Shown here in pieces: positions 1 through 6,873 of a stretch of 38,932 nt of DNA. Under the pieces are notes generated by a model, which made no database searches, was not told where the DNA came from, and saw only the letters and a list, made by a program, of their open reading frames with translations. How positions within the stretch are numbered: the first letter of the stretch is position 1; each line of letters begins with the position of its first letter. A program made the position numbers and the translations under genes. Source of the stretch: Syntrophaceae bacterium UBA5744 (GTDB lineage: Bacteria; Desulfobacterota; Syntrophia; Syntrophales; UBA2192); the NCBI GenBank assembly GCA_002419215.1, contig DIFQ01000113.1, positions 746 through 39,677 on the forward strand. The letters are read 5' to 3'.

Positions 1-36
1 CAGGGCCGAAAGGGCCGTGTTGATCGCTTCAGACAT
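1..36 (-). CDS. Partial CDS, N-terminus only, running off the left edge
   Basis: Read on the minus strand, an ATG at 36 opens a frame that stays open to the window edge and gives MSEAINTALSAL. A G-rich stretch about 10 nt upstream could be the ribosome binding site. The short N-terminus resembles the opening helix of flagellar rod/hook-type proteins, but 12 residues are far too few to assign a family. Confidence 0.35.
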   Translation of the reverse strand, partial: MSEAINTALSAL

Positions 37-118
37 GCCGTGAACCCCCGTCATACACTTCTACTTTCATATCGGCTGCCGGAGGCTGAACTTTAGGGTT
101 CCCCTTTTCTTCCCCTTC

Positions 119-149
119 ACTCAGACACTTTGGCACTCAGACACTTCTT
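119..149. repeat. Short direct repeat, CTCAGACACTT unit twice
   Basis: The unit ACTCAGACACTT occurs twice about 17 nt apart in the gap between the partial gene at the left edge and the next gene. It looks like intergenic simple repeat material, similar in style to the other low-complexity repeats of this backbone. No function can be read from it. Confidence 0.5.
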
Positions 150-169
150 TCACTGCCGCGAAGCGGCCG

Positions 170-391
170 TCAGCATTCTTCCCAGTCGGCAAGGCAGGCC
201 GGGCATTCGCCTTTCGCGCGGTCCCAGTCCGGCCATCCCGTCTCGCGCTTTGTCACGGCGCAAGCCGCTTCCTCGGCCGTTTTGAACGAGGCAAGCCACA
301 TGCCCCCGATGCAGAGCTTGCACATCTCCCGGTCCGCTTCATCGGGCACGATCGTGAATGTGCCGGCCGGAGTTCTCAGGATATAAACCAT
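170..391 (-). CDS. Small cysteine-containing hypothetical protein (73 aa)
   Basis: An ATG at 391 follows a GGGGTGG stretch on the minus strand. The 73-residue product has CKLC near residues 24-27, CPAC near 63-66 and a C-terminal Cys, so two CxxC pairs could bind a metal, but no known family is recognised. The N-terminal half looks like a short beta-rich domain (VYILRTPAGTFTIVPD). The gene stands alone, divergent from the lipoprotein gene at 548. It is the only frame here with reasonable composition and an RBS, so it is probably real; function unknown. Confidence 0.55.
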   Translation of the reverse strand: MVYILRTPAGTFTIVPDEADREMCKLCIGGMWLASFKTAEEAACAVTKRETGWPDWDRAKGECPACLADWEEC

Positions 392-477
392 GTTTCACCA
401 CCCCTGGTTGCAGCTTCATAACGGGACTCTCCTTAGCACATCCTGCCTGAAATTTCCACGAGCCGCCTCGTAAGGCA

Positions 478-506
478 TTGACAGGGCAGCCGGATTCCGT
501 TTATAT
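478..506 (+). promoter_or_regulatory. Sigma-70-type promoter for the lipoprotein gene
   Basis: A perfect TTGACA -35 box at 478-483 is followed after 17 nt by TTATAT at 501-506 (or TATATG one base later). The start codon at 548 lies about 40 nt downstream, which fits a short leader with an AGGGGG ribosome binding site. Confidence 0.7.
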
Positions 507-547
507 GGAGGACGCAGCCGACACCATTTGCAGAAGGGGGAATTCCC

Positions 548-1165
548 ATGTTTCGTCGATCCTTGTTCCTGGTTGCCTTGCTGGCGCTTGTGACGGCTCT
601 TTCGGGTTGCCTGGTCACCCAGAGCGCCTACGTGCAGAAAGAGGAGGAAGTAAACTCGCTGACCAAGAACAACAAGGAGCTCGCGGCCCGGAGCGAGAAG
701 CTTCAGGCCGAGAACAACGACCTGAAAAAGCAGGTTGCCGTGAAGGACGATCTGCTGCAGAAGAAATCGGAAGACATCGCCCGGCAGGATGCCAAGCAGG
801 CCGAGATGGTCAACGAGATGGACCGCATGAAAGCCCAGCTTGCGAAATCGAGGGAAGCGGCCGTCGAGGAACGTCCGAGCGCGAAAAAATCGGATGGCCT
901 CAAGTCCATACGGATCAAGGTGCTCAGCGGCGACGGCAAGATCGAATCGGCCAAGAAGATGGCCAAGCGGATCTCGACCCTGGGGTACAGGGTCGAGAGC
1001 GTGGGAATGTCGGAAAACACCGACTACCCGGCCAACACGGTCTACTTCGCCCCGAATCACAAGGCGCAGGCGAAGAGCCTGGCTTCGAAACTGGGCAAAG
1101 ACACCATCTCGAAGCCCCTTTCCTGGAAATCGGTCTTCCACCTCATTGTCGTGACGGGGGGATGA
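548..1165 (+). CDS. Lipoprotein with coiled coil and LytR_C-like domain
   Basis: The 205-residue product starts with a lipoprotein signal peptide (Arg3-Arg4, hydrophobic core, lipobox LSGC with Cys21), so it should be lipid-anchored in the envelope. Residues about 30-105 are rich in K/E/Q with heptad spacing, predicting a coiled coil. Residues about 117-205 (IRIKVLSGDGK to the C-terminus) resemble the LytR_C / SPOR-like alpha-beta module found at the end of envelope and cell-wall proteins. The start at 548 is supported by AGGGGG about 8 nt upstream and a strong promoter at 478-506. It is monocistronic. A spacer or anchor role between membrane and cell wall is inferred, not shown. Confidence 0.75.
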   Translation: MFRRSLFLVALLALVTALSGCLVTQSAYVQKEEEVNSLTKNNKELAARSEKLQAENNDLKKQVAVKDDLLQKKSEDIARQDAKQAEMVNEMDRMKAQLAKSREAAVEERPSAKKSDGLKSIRIKVLSGDGKIESAKKMAKRISTLGYRVESVGMSENTDYPANTVYFAPNHKAQAKSLASKLGKDTISKPLSWKSVFHLIVVTGG

Positions 1166-1169
1166 AACA

Positions 1170-1200
1170 GGGTATCGGGTATCGGGGCTCGGGTATAGGG
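1170..1200. repeat. GGGTATCGGG-type intergenic repeat, copy 1
   Basis: The sequence right after the lipoprotein stop is built from GGGTATCGGG / GGGTATAGGG units. Related arrays occur at 12884-12936, inverted at 12981-13013, and at 15644-15677, always at gene ends, so this is a dispersed intergenic repeat of this genome. Confidence 0.8.
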
Positions 1201-1259
1201 TAAGAAAGGACAAGGTAGAGGAAGCCGGCGGCAGGTACGCGCATAGAAAATTTGCCCGT

Positions 1260-1294
1260 CCTCCCCCTTTCGTGAAGGGGGAATGAGGGGGATT
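1260..1294. repeat. GC-rich palindromic repeat (CCCCCTTTCGTGAAGGGGG)
   Basis: A hairpin-forming sequence (CCCCCTT, loop TCGTG, AAGGGGG, then GAGGGGG) lies between convergent genes. Elements of this look are common dispersed intergenic palindromes. It may also act as a terminator for the lipoprotein gene, though no long T-run follows on the plus strand. Confidence 0.55.
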
Positions 1295-1310
1295 TGTTCC
1301 GAACAAAAGG

Positions 1311-1343
1311 CCGGAGGGGATGCCCTTCCGGCCCTTCGCGTTT
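1311..1343 (-). terminator. Rho-independent terminator of the ferritin-like gene
   Basis: On the minus strand GGCCGGA (complement of 1337-1343) pairs with TCCGGCC (complement of 1319-1325), with additional GGG/CCC pairs inside, and is followed by TTTTGTT (complement of 1312-1318). It sits 18 nt past the stop of the minus-strand gene at 1361. Confidence 0.8.
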
Positions 1344-1360
1344 ATGCTTACGGCAGTCGG

Positions 1361-1849
1361 TTAACGTCCGCCGGATGCCTGCATCTCCGTGATCTTCTTG
1401 CCCACCAGTCTGCGATGGACAGCCGTCTCCTGTATGATTTCAGCGGCAAGTTCCTGAAAACGCTTGTCGTCGGTTTTGACAACCTCGGCATACCGGGTCT
1501 CGATGAAGGCCTGCTCGATGTCCCAGGCAACGTGCATGGCCTTCAGCTCCGGCATGGCGGACCCTTTCACCTGCTCAATCTGCTGTTCGATGCCCGAAAT
1601 GAACGTCTTCAGCGCGACTGCGCTGAAAGGCCTTCCGGTCTCGAAGCTGTCGGGGTTGCCGGAAAGCATGGCGGCCATTGTGCGGATGATCTCCGCATGG
1701 CACCTCTCCTCTTCGGCAAGCCCCTGCCAGAAGTCCTCGTCGTGTTTCCAGAGGCCGGCACAGGCCTCGTACAAGCGTTTTACTGCTTCCTCGGCCCGGG
1801 CCATCAGCTCCAGGGTTTCGAGGGTGCGGTCCAGTGCGGGTGGTTTCAT
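1361..1849 (-). CDS. Ferritin-like / rubrerythrin-family di-iron protein
   Basis: The 162-residue protein is all-helical with carboxylate/histidine residues spaced as in ferritin-like four-helix bundles: E20/E21 with Y27 in helix 1, EEERCH (E48xxH51) in helix 2, E112 and E117 in helix 3, and E141xxxH145 in helix 4. The last pair has one residue more than the usual ExxH. There is no C-terminal rubredoxin domain. Such proteins usually bind a di-iron centre and serve in peroxide reduction or iron handling in anaerobes; the substrate here is inferred only. The ATG at 1849 has a strong AGGAGG box 5 nt upstream, and a terminator follows the stop. It is divergent from the fluoride-controlled operon. 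Confidence 0.75.
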   Translation of the reverse strand: MKPPALDRTLETLELMARAEEAVKRLYEACAGLWKHDEDFWQGLAEEERCHAEIIRTMAAMLSGNPDSFETGRPFSAVALKTFISGIEQQIEQVKGSAMPELKAMHVAWDIEQAFIETRYAEVVKTDDKRFQELAAEIIQETAVHRRLVGKKITEMQASGGR

Positions 1850-1954
1850 GATGTCCTCCTCAGCTCAGAAAAAAGCACTAGTTTCCTCTCTTTGTATCGG
1901 CTGGTTTTCCCGTCATCTTTAACAAAATTCTTCCCTGCCCGCCGTACAAAGTTC

Positions 1955-1983
1955 TTGACAAGAAAAAGGGTTTAACGGTATTC
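1955..1983 (+). promoter_or_regulatory. Sigma-70-type promoter before fluoride riboswitch 1
   Basis: TTGACA at 1955-1960 is separated by 17 nt from GTATTC at 1978-1983. The -35 box is perfect and the -10 box is weak. Transcription would start just before the riboswitch aptamer at 1991, which is the expected arrangement. Confidence 0.6.
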
Positions 1984-1990
1984 GGGACAC

Positions 1991-2035
1991 GGTGATGGAG
2001 TTCGCCCTTAACCGCCTCAATGGCTGATAACTCCT
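1991..2035 (+). promoter_or_regulatory. Fluoride riboswitch (crcB motif) 1, upstream of the GTPase-enolase operon
   Basis: The sequence matches the crcB-motif fluoride aptamer: hairpin GGTG...CGCC (1991-2006) with loop ATGGAGTT, then AACCGCC, a short stem GCC/GGC, and CTGATAACTCCT. The loop GGAGTT pairs with the 3' AACTCC, as in the known pseudoknotted fold. Two further copies at 5073 and 5125 differ by base-pair-preserving changes in every stem, which strongly supports the assignment. The family senses fluoride and usually turns genes on. Here it lies 30 nt upstream of the GTPase start. Confidence 0.93.
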
Positions 2036-2065
2036 CTGAGGTCCCAACCCCGGAGGAGTTTTTTT
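2029..2065 (+). terminator. Riboswitch expression platform: terminator that also covers the ribosome binding site
   Basis: AACTCCTC at 2029-2036, part of the aptamer's 3' strand, is the exact reverse complement of GAGGAGTT at 2053-2060, which contains the Shine-Dalgarno sequence of the gene at 2066. The T-run 2059-2065 follows directly. Without fluoride this 8-bp hairpin would both terminate transcription and hide the RBS. With fluoride, AACTCC is held in the aptamer and the gene is read. The predicted sense is fluoride = ON. Confidence 0.85.
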
Positions 2066-3748
2066 ATGGGAAACGATTTGAATCCGATGCCTCCGCCCCC
2101 GATTCAGCATCTCGCGCAGGAGGGCCTGCGGAAGGCCCGGTCGATCTGTGATCGGATGCAGATCCTGACCCTTGACCGCCAGATCGAGGCCTGCGAGGGG
2201 CTTTTCGTCGAAAATCCCCCCATCGATGTGGCCATCCTCGGCCAGTTCAAGGCCGGCAAGAGTTCCTTTGTCAACAGCCTCATCGGTCAAGACGTCCTGC
2301 CCGTGGGCGTCATCCCCGTCACGACGGTCATCACCCGCCTGCGATTCGGCGAGCGCGAGCGTGCCGTCATCTCCTTCTACAACGGCACGACGAAGGAGAT
2401 CCCCGTCGGCGCCCTCGACGAGTACACATCCGAGGCGAAGAACCCCTCGAACGAGAAGAACGTGGAGACGGTCGACATCGAGCTGCCGGGCCTGGCCGAT
2501 TACGCGGGCCTGCGGCTTGTCGACACCCCCGGCCTGGGGAGCGTCTTCAAGGCCCACATGGAGGTGTCGTCGAACTGGCTTCCCGAGGTGGGAGCCGCCG
2601 TCCTGGCGGTGAGCGCCGACCGGCCCCTGTCGGAGAACGATCTCCAGCTCATCCGCGAGCTGACGCAGTACACCCCGAAGATCGTTCTCCTGCTCACCAA
2701 GGCGGACCTGCTCACGCCGCCCCAGCAGGAGGAGGTCGTGCGGTTCTTCGAGAGCACCCTGAAGCGGGAGCTCAACCGGGAGTTCCCCATCTTCCTGTTC
2801 TCCACGAAGACCGAGACCGGAAAGTTCCGGCACCGGCTCGAGGTGGAGCTGTTCTTCAAGCTGGCCCTGAACCGCGACTTCGAGTTCCGCAAGATCCTCC
2901 AGCACAAGGCCAACTCCGTCATCCGGGGATGCCTTGGTTACCTGGAGCTGGCCCTCAGGACGTCCCTGCAGGCCGACGAGGACCGCGAGAGCCTGCGGCA
3001 GCAGATCCTCGACGAAAAGGTCAGCTTCGAATCCATGCGGGAGCAGCTCTTCTTCATCGCCCGGGAGAACCAGAAGCAGACGCGGGTCTTCATCATGAAC
3101 ATCCTGCAGGGTCTCATGAAGCCCCTCTGGACCGAGGTCATGCAGCGGCTCGAGGCGGAGATGAAGACCTGGCGCGGGAACCTGTGGAAGCTCACTCGCC
3201 GCTACGAACAGTGGGTGGCCGACACGATGGAGGAGGAGATGCGCCGCGTCTCCAAGAAGGAGCACCGGCACTTTTACGGGACGCTCAAGAAGGCCCATGC
3301 GGGACTCGCGAGATCCCTGGAAGCCTTCCGGGTGATCCTCAACAGCAACGTGCAGAAGGTCCTGGGCGTGAGCCTTGCCGAGGCCGAATGGGACATCAAG
3401 ATCGCCGAGCCCGAGCAGCCCGATATCCGGACGTTCCGGGCCTCCAACTACAATCTCGACCTGATCTGGTTCCTCATCCCCATGTTCATCTTCCGCCGCG
3501 CCTTCGAGAAGCGGTTTCTCGAGAAGGTCCCCTGGGAGGTGGAAACCAACATCAACCGCCTGGCGGCCCAGTGGGAGGACCGGATCAACGCGGCCATCGA
3601 CGGGATGCACAAACAGGCCGTGCAGTACGTCAGGGACGAGACGGCGACCATCGAATCCCTGCTGTCCTCCGCCCAGGGGCGAACGGATGAAATACGGGGC
3701 ATGATCGAAGCCCTCAAAAGATATTCGGACGATCTGTCGGCAAGCTGA
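2066..3748 (+). CDS. Dynamin-like GTPase (bacterial dynamin family)
   Basis: The 560-residue protein has a dynamin-type G domain: P-loop GQFKAGKSS near residues 61-69, switch threonines in a VIPVTTVITRL segment, G3 DTPGLGS near 153-159 and G4 TKAD near 212-215. The rest is long helical stalk sequence with a hydrophobic stretch (LIWFLIPMFIF) near residues 470-480 that could insert in or lie on a membrane. Family members hydrolyse GTP while remodelling or protecting membranes. The gene follows a fluoride riboswitch whose platform overlaps its RBS and precedes enolase by 34 nt, so the pair is probably one fluoride-induced transcript. Membrane repair under fluoride stress is a possible role, but only an inference. 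Confidence 0.88.
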   Translation: MGNDLNPMPPPPIQHLAQEGLRKARSICDRMQILTLDRQIEACEGLFVENPPIDVAILGQFKAGKSSFVNSLIGQDVLPVGVIPVTTVITRLRFGERERAVISFYNGTTKEIPVGALDEYTSEAKNPSNEKNVETVDIELPGLADYAGLRLVDTPGLGSVFKAHMEVSSNWLPEVGAAVLAVSADRPLSENDLQLIRELTQYTPKIVLLLTKADLLTPPQQEEVVRFFESTLKRELNREFPIFLFSTKTETGKFRHRLEVELFFKLALNRDFEFRKILQHKANSVIRGCLGYLELALRTSLQADEDRESLRQQILDEKVSFESMREQLFFIARENQKQTRVFIMNILQGLMKPLWTEVMQRLEAEMKTWRGNLWKLTRRYEQWVADTMEEEMRRVSKKEHRHFYGTLKKAHAGLARSLEAFRVILNSNVQKVLGVSLAEAEWDIKIAEPEQPDIRTFRASNYNLDLIWFLIPMFIFRRAFEKRFLEKVPWEVETNINRLAAQWEDRINAAIDGMHKQAVQYVRDETATIESLLSSAQGRTDEIRGMIEALKRYSDDLSAS

Positions 3749-3782
3749 CCACCCTCGAGCCGGCAGGGACAGGAGATGCATC

Positions 3783-5060
3783 ATGGGTACAAGAATCAAA
3801 TCGATCCGCGCCATGGAGATTCTCGATTCCCGGGGAAATCCCACGGTGAAAGCCTACGTGACGCTCGACAATGGGATGACGGCCTCGGCCTCGTGCCCGT
3901 CGGGGGCGTCGACCGGGGAAAACGAGGCCGTTGAGCTGCGAGACGGCAAGAGCCGGTACCTGGGCAAGGGCGTGATGAAAGCCGTGGCCAATGTCAGCGA
4001 ACTCATCGCCCCGGTGCTCATCGACATGGACCCGAGCCGGCAGGCGGAGATCGACCGCCTCATGATCCACCTCGACGGGACGCCGAACAAGGGCCGCCTC
4101 GGCGCCAATGCCATCGTGAGCGTGTCCATGGCCGTGGCCCGCGCGGCGGCCATGGCGGCGGGGCTCCCGCTCTACGCCTACATGGGCGGGTTCAACGCGT
4201 TGAGGGTCCCCGTGCCCATGCTGAACATCCTCAACGGCGGCAAGCACGCCCAGAACAGCGTGGACCTGCAGGAGTTCATGGTCATGCCCGTCGGCGCGTC
4301 GACCTTTGCCGAGGCCCTTCGGTACGGCGCGGAGACTTTCCACGCCCTCAAGGGCATTCTCGGCAAGAAGGGATATGCCACCGGCGTGGGGGACGAAGGG
4401 GGGTTCGCCCCGAACCTGAAGAGCAACGACGAGGCCTGCGAGGTGATCCTCGAGGCCGTCGAGAAGGCCGGCTTCAAACCGGGCGTCGACATCGCGCTGG
4501 CCCTCGACCCGGCCGCGAGTTCCTTCTATGAAAATGGAACCTACGACCTTGTCAAATCGGGCCAGGGCAGGAAGAGCAGCACCGAGATGATCGACCTCTA
4601 CGAACGCTGGCTCGGAAAGTACCCCATCGTGTCCATCGAGGACGGCCTGGCGGAGAACGACTGGGACGGATTCAGCGAGCAGACGGCAAGGCAGGGGGAA
4701 CGGATCCAGGTCGTGGGCGACGACAACTTCGTGACCAACACGCAGTACATCGCCCGGGGCATCCGCGAAAAGACGGCCAACGCCGTGCTGATCAAGCTCA
4801 ACCAGATCGGCACGGTCACCGAGACGATCGAGGCGATCAACCTGTGCCGCAAGGCGGGCTGGGGGTACGTGATCTCCCACCGCTCCGGCGAGACGGAGGA
4901 CACGTTCCTGGCGGACTTTGCCGTGGCCATGGGCGGCGGGCAGATCAAGACCGGCTCGGCCTGCCGCAGCGAGCGGATCTGCAAGTACAACCGTCTGCTG
5001 GAGATCGAGCAGGAGCTCGGGAAGGCAGCCATCTTCGAGAACCCGCTGAAGAGCAAGTAA
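3783..5060 (+). CDS. eno: Enolase, divergent copy under fluoride control
   Basis: The 425-residue protein is full length for phosphopyruvate hydratase (2-phosphoglycerate to PEP; glycolysis and gluconeogenesis). Landmarks are present: ILDSRGNPTV, PSGASTG, GDEGGFAPNL, ALDPAAS, SIEDGL, VGDDNF, LIKLNQIGT (catalytic Lys), SHRSGETED and a KTGS...RSER motif. Several near-active-site positions depart from common bacterial versions: GENEA in the mobile loop (often GEHEA or GSREA), AASSFY for AASEFY, GDDNF for GDDLF, and GSACRSER for GSxSRxxR. Fluoride with Mg and phosphate is a classic enolase inhibitor, so a fluoride-inducible, sequence-divergent enolase suggests a tolerant or supplementary isozyme. 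RBS CAGGAG precedes the ATG. Whether a second housekeeping enolase exists lies outside the window. Confidence 0.95.
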   Translation: MGTRIKSIRAMEILDSRGNPTVKAYVTLDNGMTASASCPSGASTGENEAVELRDGKSRYLGKGVMKAVANVSELIAPVLIDMDPSRQAEIDRLMIHLDGTPNKGRLGANAIVSVSMAVARAAAMAAGLPLYAYMGGFNALRVPVPMLNILNGGKHAQNSVDLQEFMVMPVGASTFAEALRYGAETFHALKGILGKKGYATGVGDEGGFAPNLKSNDEACEVILEAVEKAGFKPGVDIALALDPAASSFYENGTYDLVKSGQGRKSSTEMIDLYERWLGKYPIVSIEDGLAENDWDGFSEQTARQGERIQVVGDDNFVTNTQYIARGIREKTANAVLIKLNQIGTVTETIEAINLCRKAGWGYVISHRSGETEDTFLADFAVAMGGGQIKTGSACRSERICKYNRLLEIEQELGKAAIFENPLKSK

Positions 5061-5072
5061 GCATACCGATCC

Positions 5073-5119
5073 GGCGATGGGGTCCGCCTGAAAGGTTCCG
5101 ACAGGAACTGATGACTCCT
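5073..5119 (+). promoter_or_regulatory. Fluoride riboswitch (crcB motif) 2, first of a tandem pair
   Basis: The hairpin GGCG...CGCC with loop ATGGGGTC is followed by AAA, a stem GGTTCC/GGAACT closed by GACA, and GATGACTCCT. Loop GGGGTC pairs with 3' GACTCC (one G-U). It starts 12 nt after the enolase stop codon and is separated by 5 nt from a second aptamer. All stems covary with the copies at 1991 and 5125. Confidence 0.92.
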
Positions 5120-5124
5120 GAACC

Positions 5125-5168
5125 GGTGATGGAGTCCACCGCAATCGCTCATCGAGCTGATGACTCCT
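5125..5168 (+). promoter_or_regulatory. Fluoride riboswitch (crcB motif) 3, second of a tandem pair
   Basis: The hairpin GGTG...CACC with loop ATGGAGTC is followed by a GCTC/GAGC stem and CTGATGACTCCT. Loop GGAGTC pairs perfectly with 3' GACTCC. Tandem placement with the aptamer at 5073 suggests a steeper or two-input response. No U-run terminator is visible directly downstream; an AGGAGTC at 5343-5349 is complementary to GACTCCT at 5162-5168 but is 175 nt away. Confidence 0.9.
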
Positions 5169-5490
5169 GAGAGGCATGATCGTTCCGTTATGCCGCAAGA
5201 CGGCCTCGGGCCAGGCGACGGTTATACCTCCGTCGACGGCAGGCACGGAAAAGAATGCACAATCAGGGTGTGTCGATGAGGCACGAAAAGAAGTTATCCG
5301 ACTGCCCCTCGAGCGGACGCGGGTCCCGTGTCCGGCACGCCGAGGAGTCCGAAGACCTGGCCGGGGTCCACGCCCCGATCTGTCGTCCACCCCACCGGGA
5401 TTGCCTCGATCTTGGATCACACCATCATGATGGACCGCGCCTGTCGGGACCCTGCGGATGGCCCGGTCAGCGGGGGCATGGGAAGGGGTC
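5169..5490 (+). other. Leader between tandem fluoride riboswitches and the next gene; no gene seen
   Basis: These 322 nt hold no frame with convincing protein character; short open frames here have skewed composition (many R, P, S, H) and no good ribosome binding site. The stretch may be the riboswitch expression platform and a long 5' leader, or the remains of a lost gene. GAGGAGTCC at 5342-5350 could pair with the end of the third aptamer. Confidence 0.5.
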
Positions 5491-6195
5491 ATGAAGATGT
5501 TTTTCGCCAGGGAAAAAGAGACGAAGCAACTCATCGCCTCCCTGTCCTCGGGCCGGAACGTGATCCTGTCGGGGATGTACGGTATAGGCAGGACAAGCCT
5601 CGTAAGGCACGTTTCGCGGTTGATGCAGGGCAAGAGGGAATTCCTGTTTGCCGATTTTTCGAATACCCCCGATCGGGTCTGCCGCGAGCTTGATAACCGT
5701 TTGACCAGAGAAACGATCTATAAAAAAAAGGCCGCGCCGGTCCGTTATAAGTCGAGGCGCCACCGCCTCGCCGCGACCGTTTCGAAAGGCGCCGGTCAAC
5801 ACGTTCTCGTGCTGGACAACATCGCGAAACTGACGGCGCAGAAGCTCAACCTGATCCGGTATTGGGTGTCGGAGAGCTCTTTTCAGTTTGTCGCGATTAC
5901 GGAAACGTTCCTGGGCGAGGATGAACTCCTGGCTCTCCGGCTGGCTCTCCTTCCCGCTGACGTGATGAGGATCGGACGATTGCCGATGAAGGATTCCATG
6001 GAGATGATCCGGGCCCGCGCCGAAGGGCGCAAGCCATCCCCGACGGAGCAGGAGCTGAAAGCTTTGGCGCTGGCGGCACGGGGCTATCCGCTCGGAATCG
6101 TCGAGCTGATGTCGACACCCGCCATGGGCGGCCGGTCGAAGCGTCATGCGGCTTTACGCGGTGCCGCCGTCGACAAGGGGAAATCCGATGACTGA
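5491..6195 (+). CDS. AAA/STAND-like P-loop protein with Arg in the Walker A lysine position
   Basis: The start ATG at 5491 has GGAAGGGG just upstream and gives 234 residues. The N-terminus FFAREKETKQL and the P-loop region resemble the AAA/STAND ATPases that read 'F.GRE.E...L' and 'GxxGIGKTSL'. Here the P-loop is GMYGIGRTSL (residues 28-37), with Arg34 where the catalytic Lys should be. A Walker B-like HVLVLDN (Asp109) follows, then a helical region. Loss of the Lys suggests weak or no ATP hydrolysis, hence a nucleotide-sensing or structural role. The stop overlaps the next gene's start by 8 nt, implying translational coupling. It lies downstream of two fluoride riboswitches. No specific function is known. 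Confidence 0.7.
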   Translation: MKMFFAREKETKQLIASLSSGRNVILSGMYGIGRTSLVRHVSRLMQGKREFLFADFSNTPDRVCRELDNRLTRETIYKKKAAPVRYKSRRHRLAATVSKGAGQHVLVLDNIAKLTAQKLNLIRYWVSESSFQFVAITETFLGEDELLALRLALLPADVMRIGRLPMKDSMEMIRARAEGRKPSPTEQELKALALAARGYPLGIVELMSTPAMGGRSKRHAALRGAAVDKGKSDD

Positions 6196-6859
6196 AACGA
6201 TCATGATGCACGATCTACGGGTCCGGAGTTGCCCGGCCTGTCACCATCTCGAGCAGCGAATGGCGGGATATTTTGCGGAACTTCAGGGCCTGCTTTCGCG
6301 AAGCGAGGATGCCCGGAGCGAATATGCCGATGAGGGAGGGCTCTGCCCGCTGCACACCTGGCAGCTTGCCCAGTTCTCGTCCCCCAGGGGGATTGCGAGA
6401 GGGCACGCGGCGATCATGCGAAAGTTGGCCGATCGCCTCGCCCGCCCTGGCGAAACCGGTGTCGCGGGAGAGGCCTCTTCGGTTTTGCAGAACGGAGCGG
6501 ACGGTTGCCGGGTTTGCCGTTTCTTGAAAGACGAGGAGGCACGCTACATCGGGGCATTCCATGTCTTCCTGGAGCACGTCGAAAATTTCGAAAGCTACAT
6601 GCGCTCGCACGGGCTCTGCCTGCGGCACCTTTCGCAGGTGCTCGACGGGCTGCTGGACAAAGTCCGAAAAGAGCGCCTGGTGCGCCTCGCGGCCGAGCGC
6701 CTCCGGGAGATCGGCGAAAATATGATCCGGTATGATCAAAAAATCGAGGAGTTGAAAAGGGGACAGCTCACGCGCGACGAGAAGGACGCCTACCGGCGGG
6801 GCATCGTCATGCTCGCCGGCGAACGGGTCGTATTCAACCCGTTTTTGAAGGGGAACTGA
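6188..6859 (+). CDS. Uncharacterised protein with two CxxC...GLCxxH modules
   Basis: With the ATG at 6188 (AGGGGAAA upstream; start overlaps the previous stop) the product is 223 residues. It contains two copies of the same module: C15xxC18 with GLC53xxH56, and C107xxC110 with GLC144xxH147. The near-equal spacing (34 and 33 residues) implies an internal duplication, each likely binding one zinc ion. I recall similar bacterial proteins annotated as DUF6062-like, but am not certain of the number. The C-terminal third is a charged helix. The gene sits in a tight run with the P-loop protein upstream (overlap) and the toroid protein 14 nt downstream, so the three products probably act together; the biochemical role is unknown. 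Confidence 0.7.
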   Translation: MTETIMMHDLRVRSCPACHHLEQRMAGYFAELQGLLSRSEDARSEYADEGGLCPLHTWQLAQFSSPRGIARGHAAIMRKLADRLARPGETGVAGEASSVLQNGADGCRVCRFLKDEEARYIGAFHVFLEHVENFESYMRSHGLCLRHLSQVLDGLLDKVRKERLVRLAAERLREIGENMIRYDQKIEELKRGQLTRDEKDAYRRGIVMLAGERVVFNPFLKGN

Positions 6860-6873
6860 CGGGAGGAAAATCT

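Noticed and set aside
29..70. 13-codon ORF on the minus strand overlapping the start of the left-edge gene
   Set aside because: It could be a coupled leader peptide, but has no distinctive features and the region is cut by the window edge.
1919..3844. A 641-codon open frame on the minus strand opposite the GTPase gene
   Set aside because: It is the high-GC antisense shadow of the dynamin-like GTPase: no RBS, composition rich in L/H/R/D, no domain, and it would overlap the riboswitch and promoter.
5162..5349. Long-range pairing GACTCCT with AGGAGTC as the platform of the tandem riboswitch
   Set aside because: Seven base pairs at 175 nt distance with no T-run is too weak to call; mentioned only as a possibility.
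5176..5430. Short ORF just after the third fluoride aptamer (84 codons)
   Set aside because: The GAGG box is only 1 nt from the ATG, composition is skewed to P, R and S, and no domain is seen.
3714..5633. A 639-codon open frame on the minus strand opposite enolase
   Set aside because: Antisense shadow of the enolase gene. The plus-strand enolase has all family motifs.
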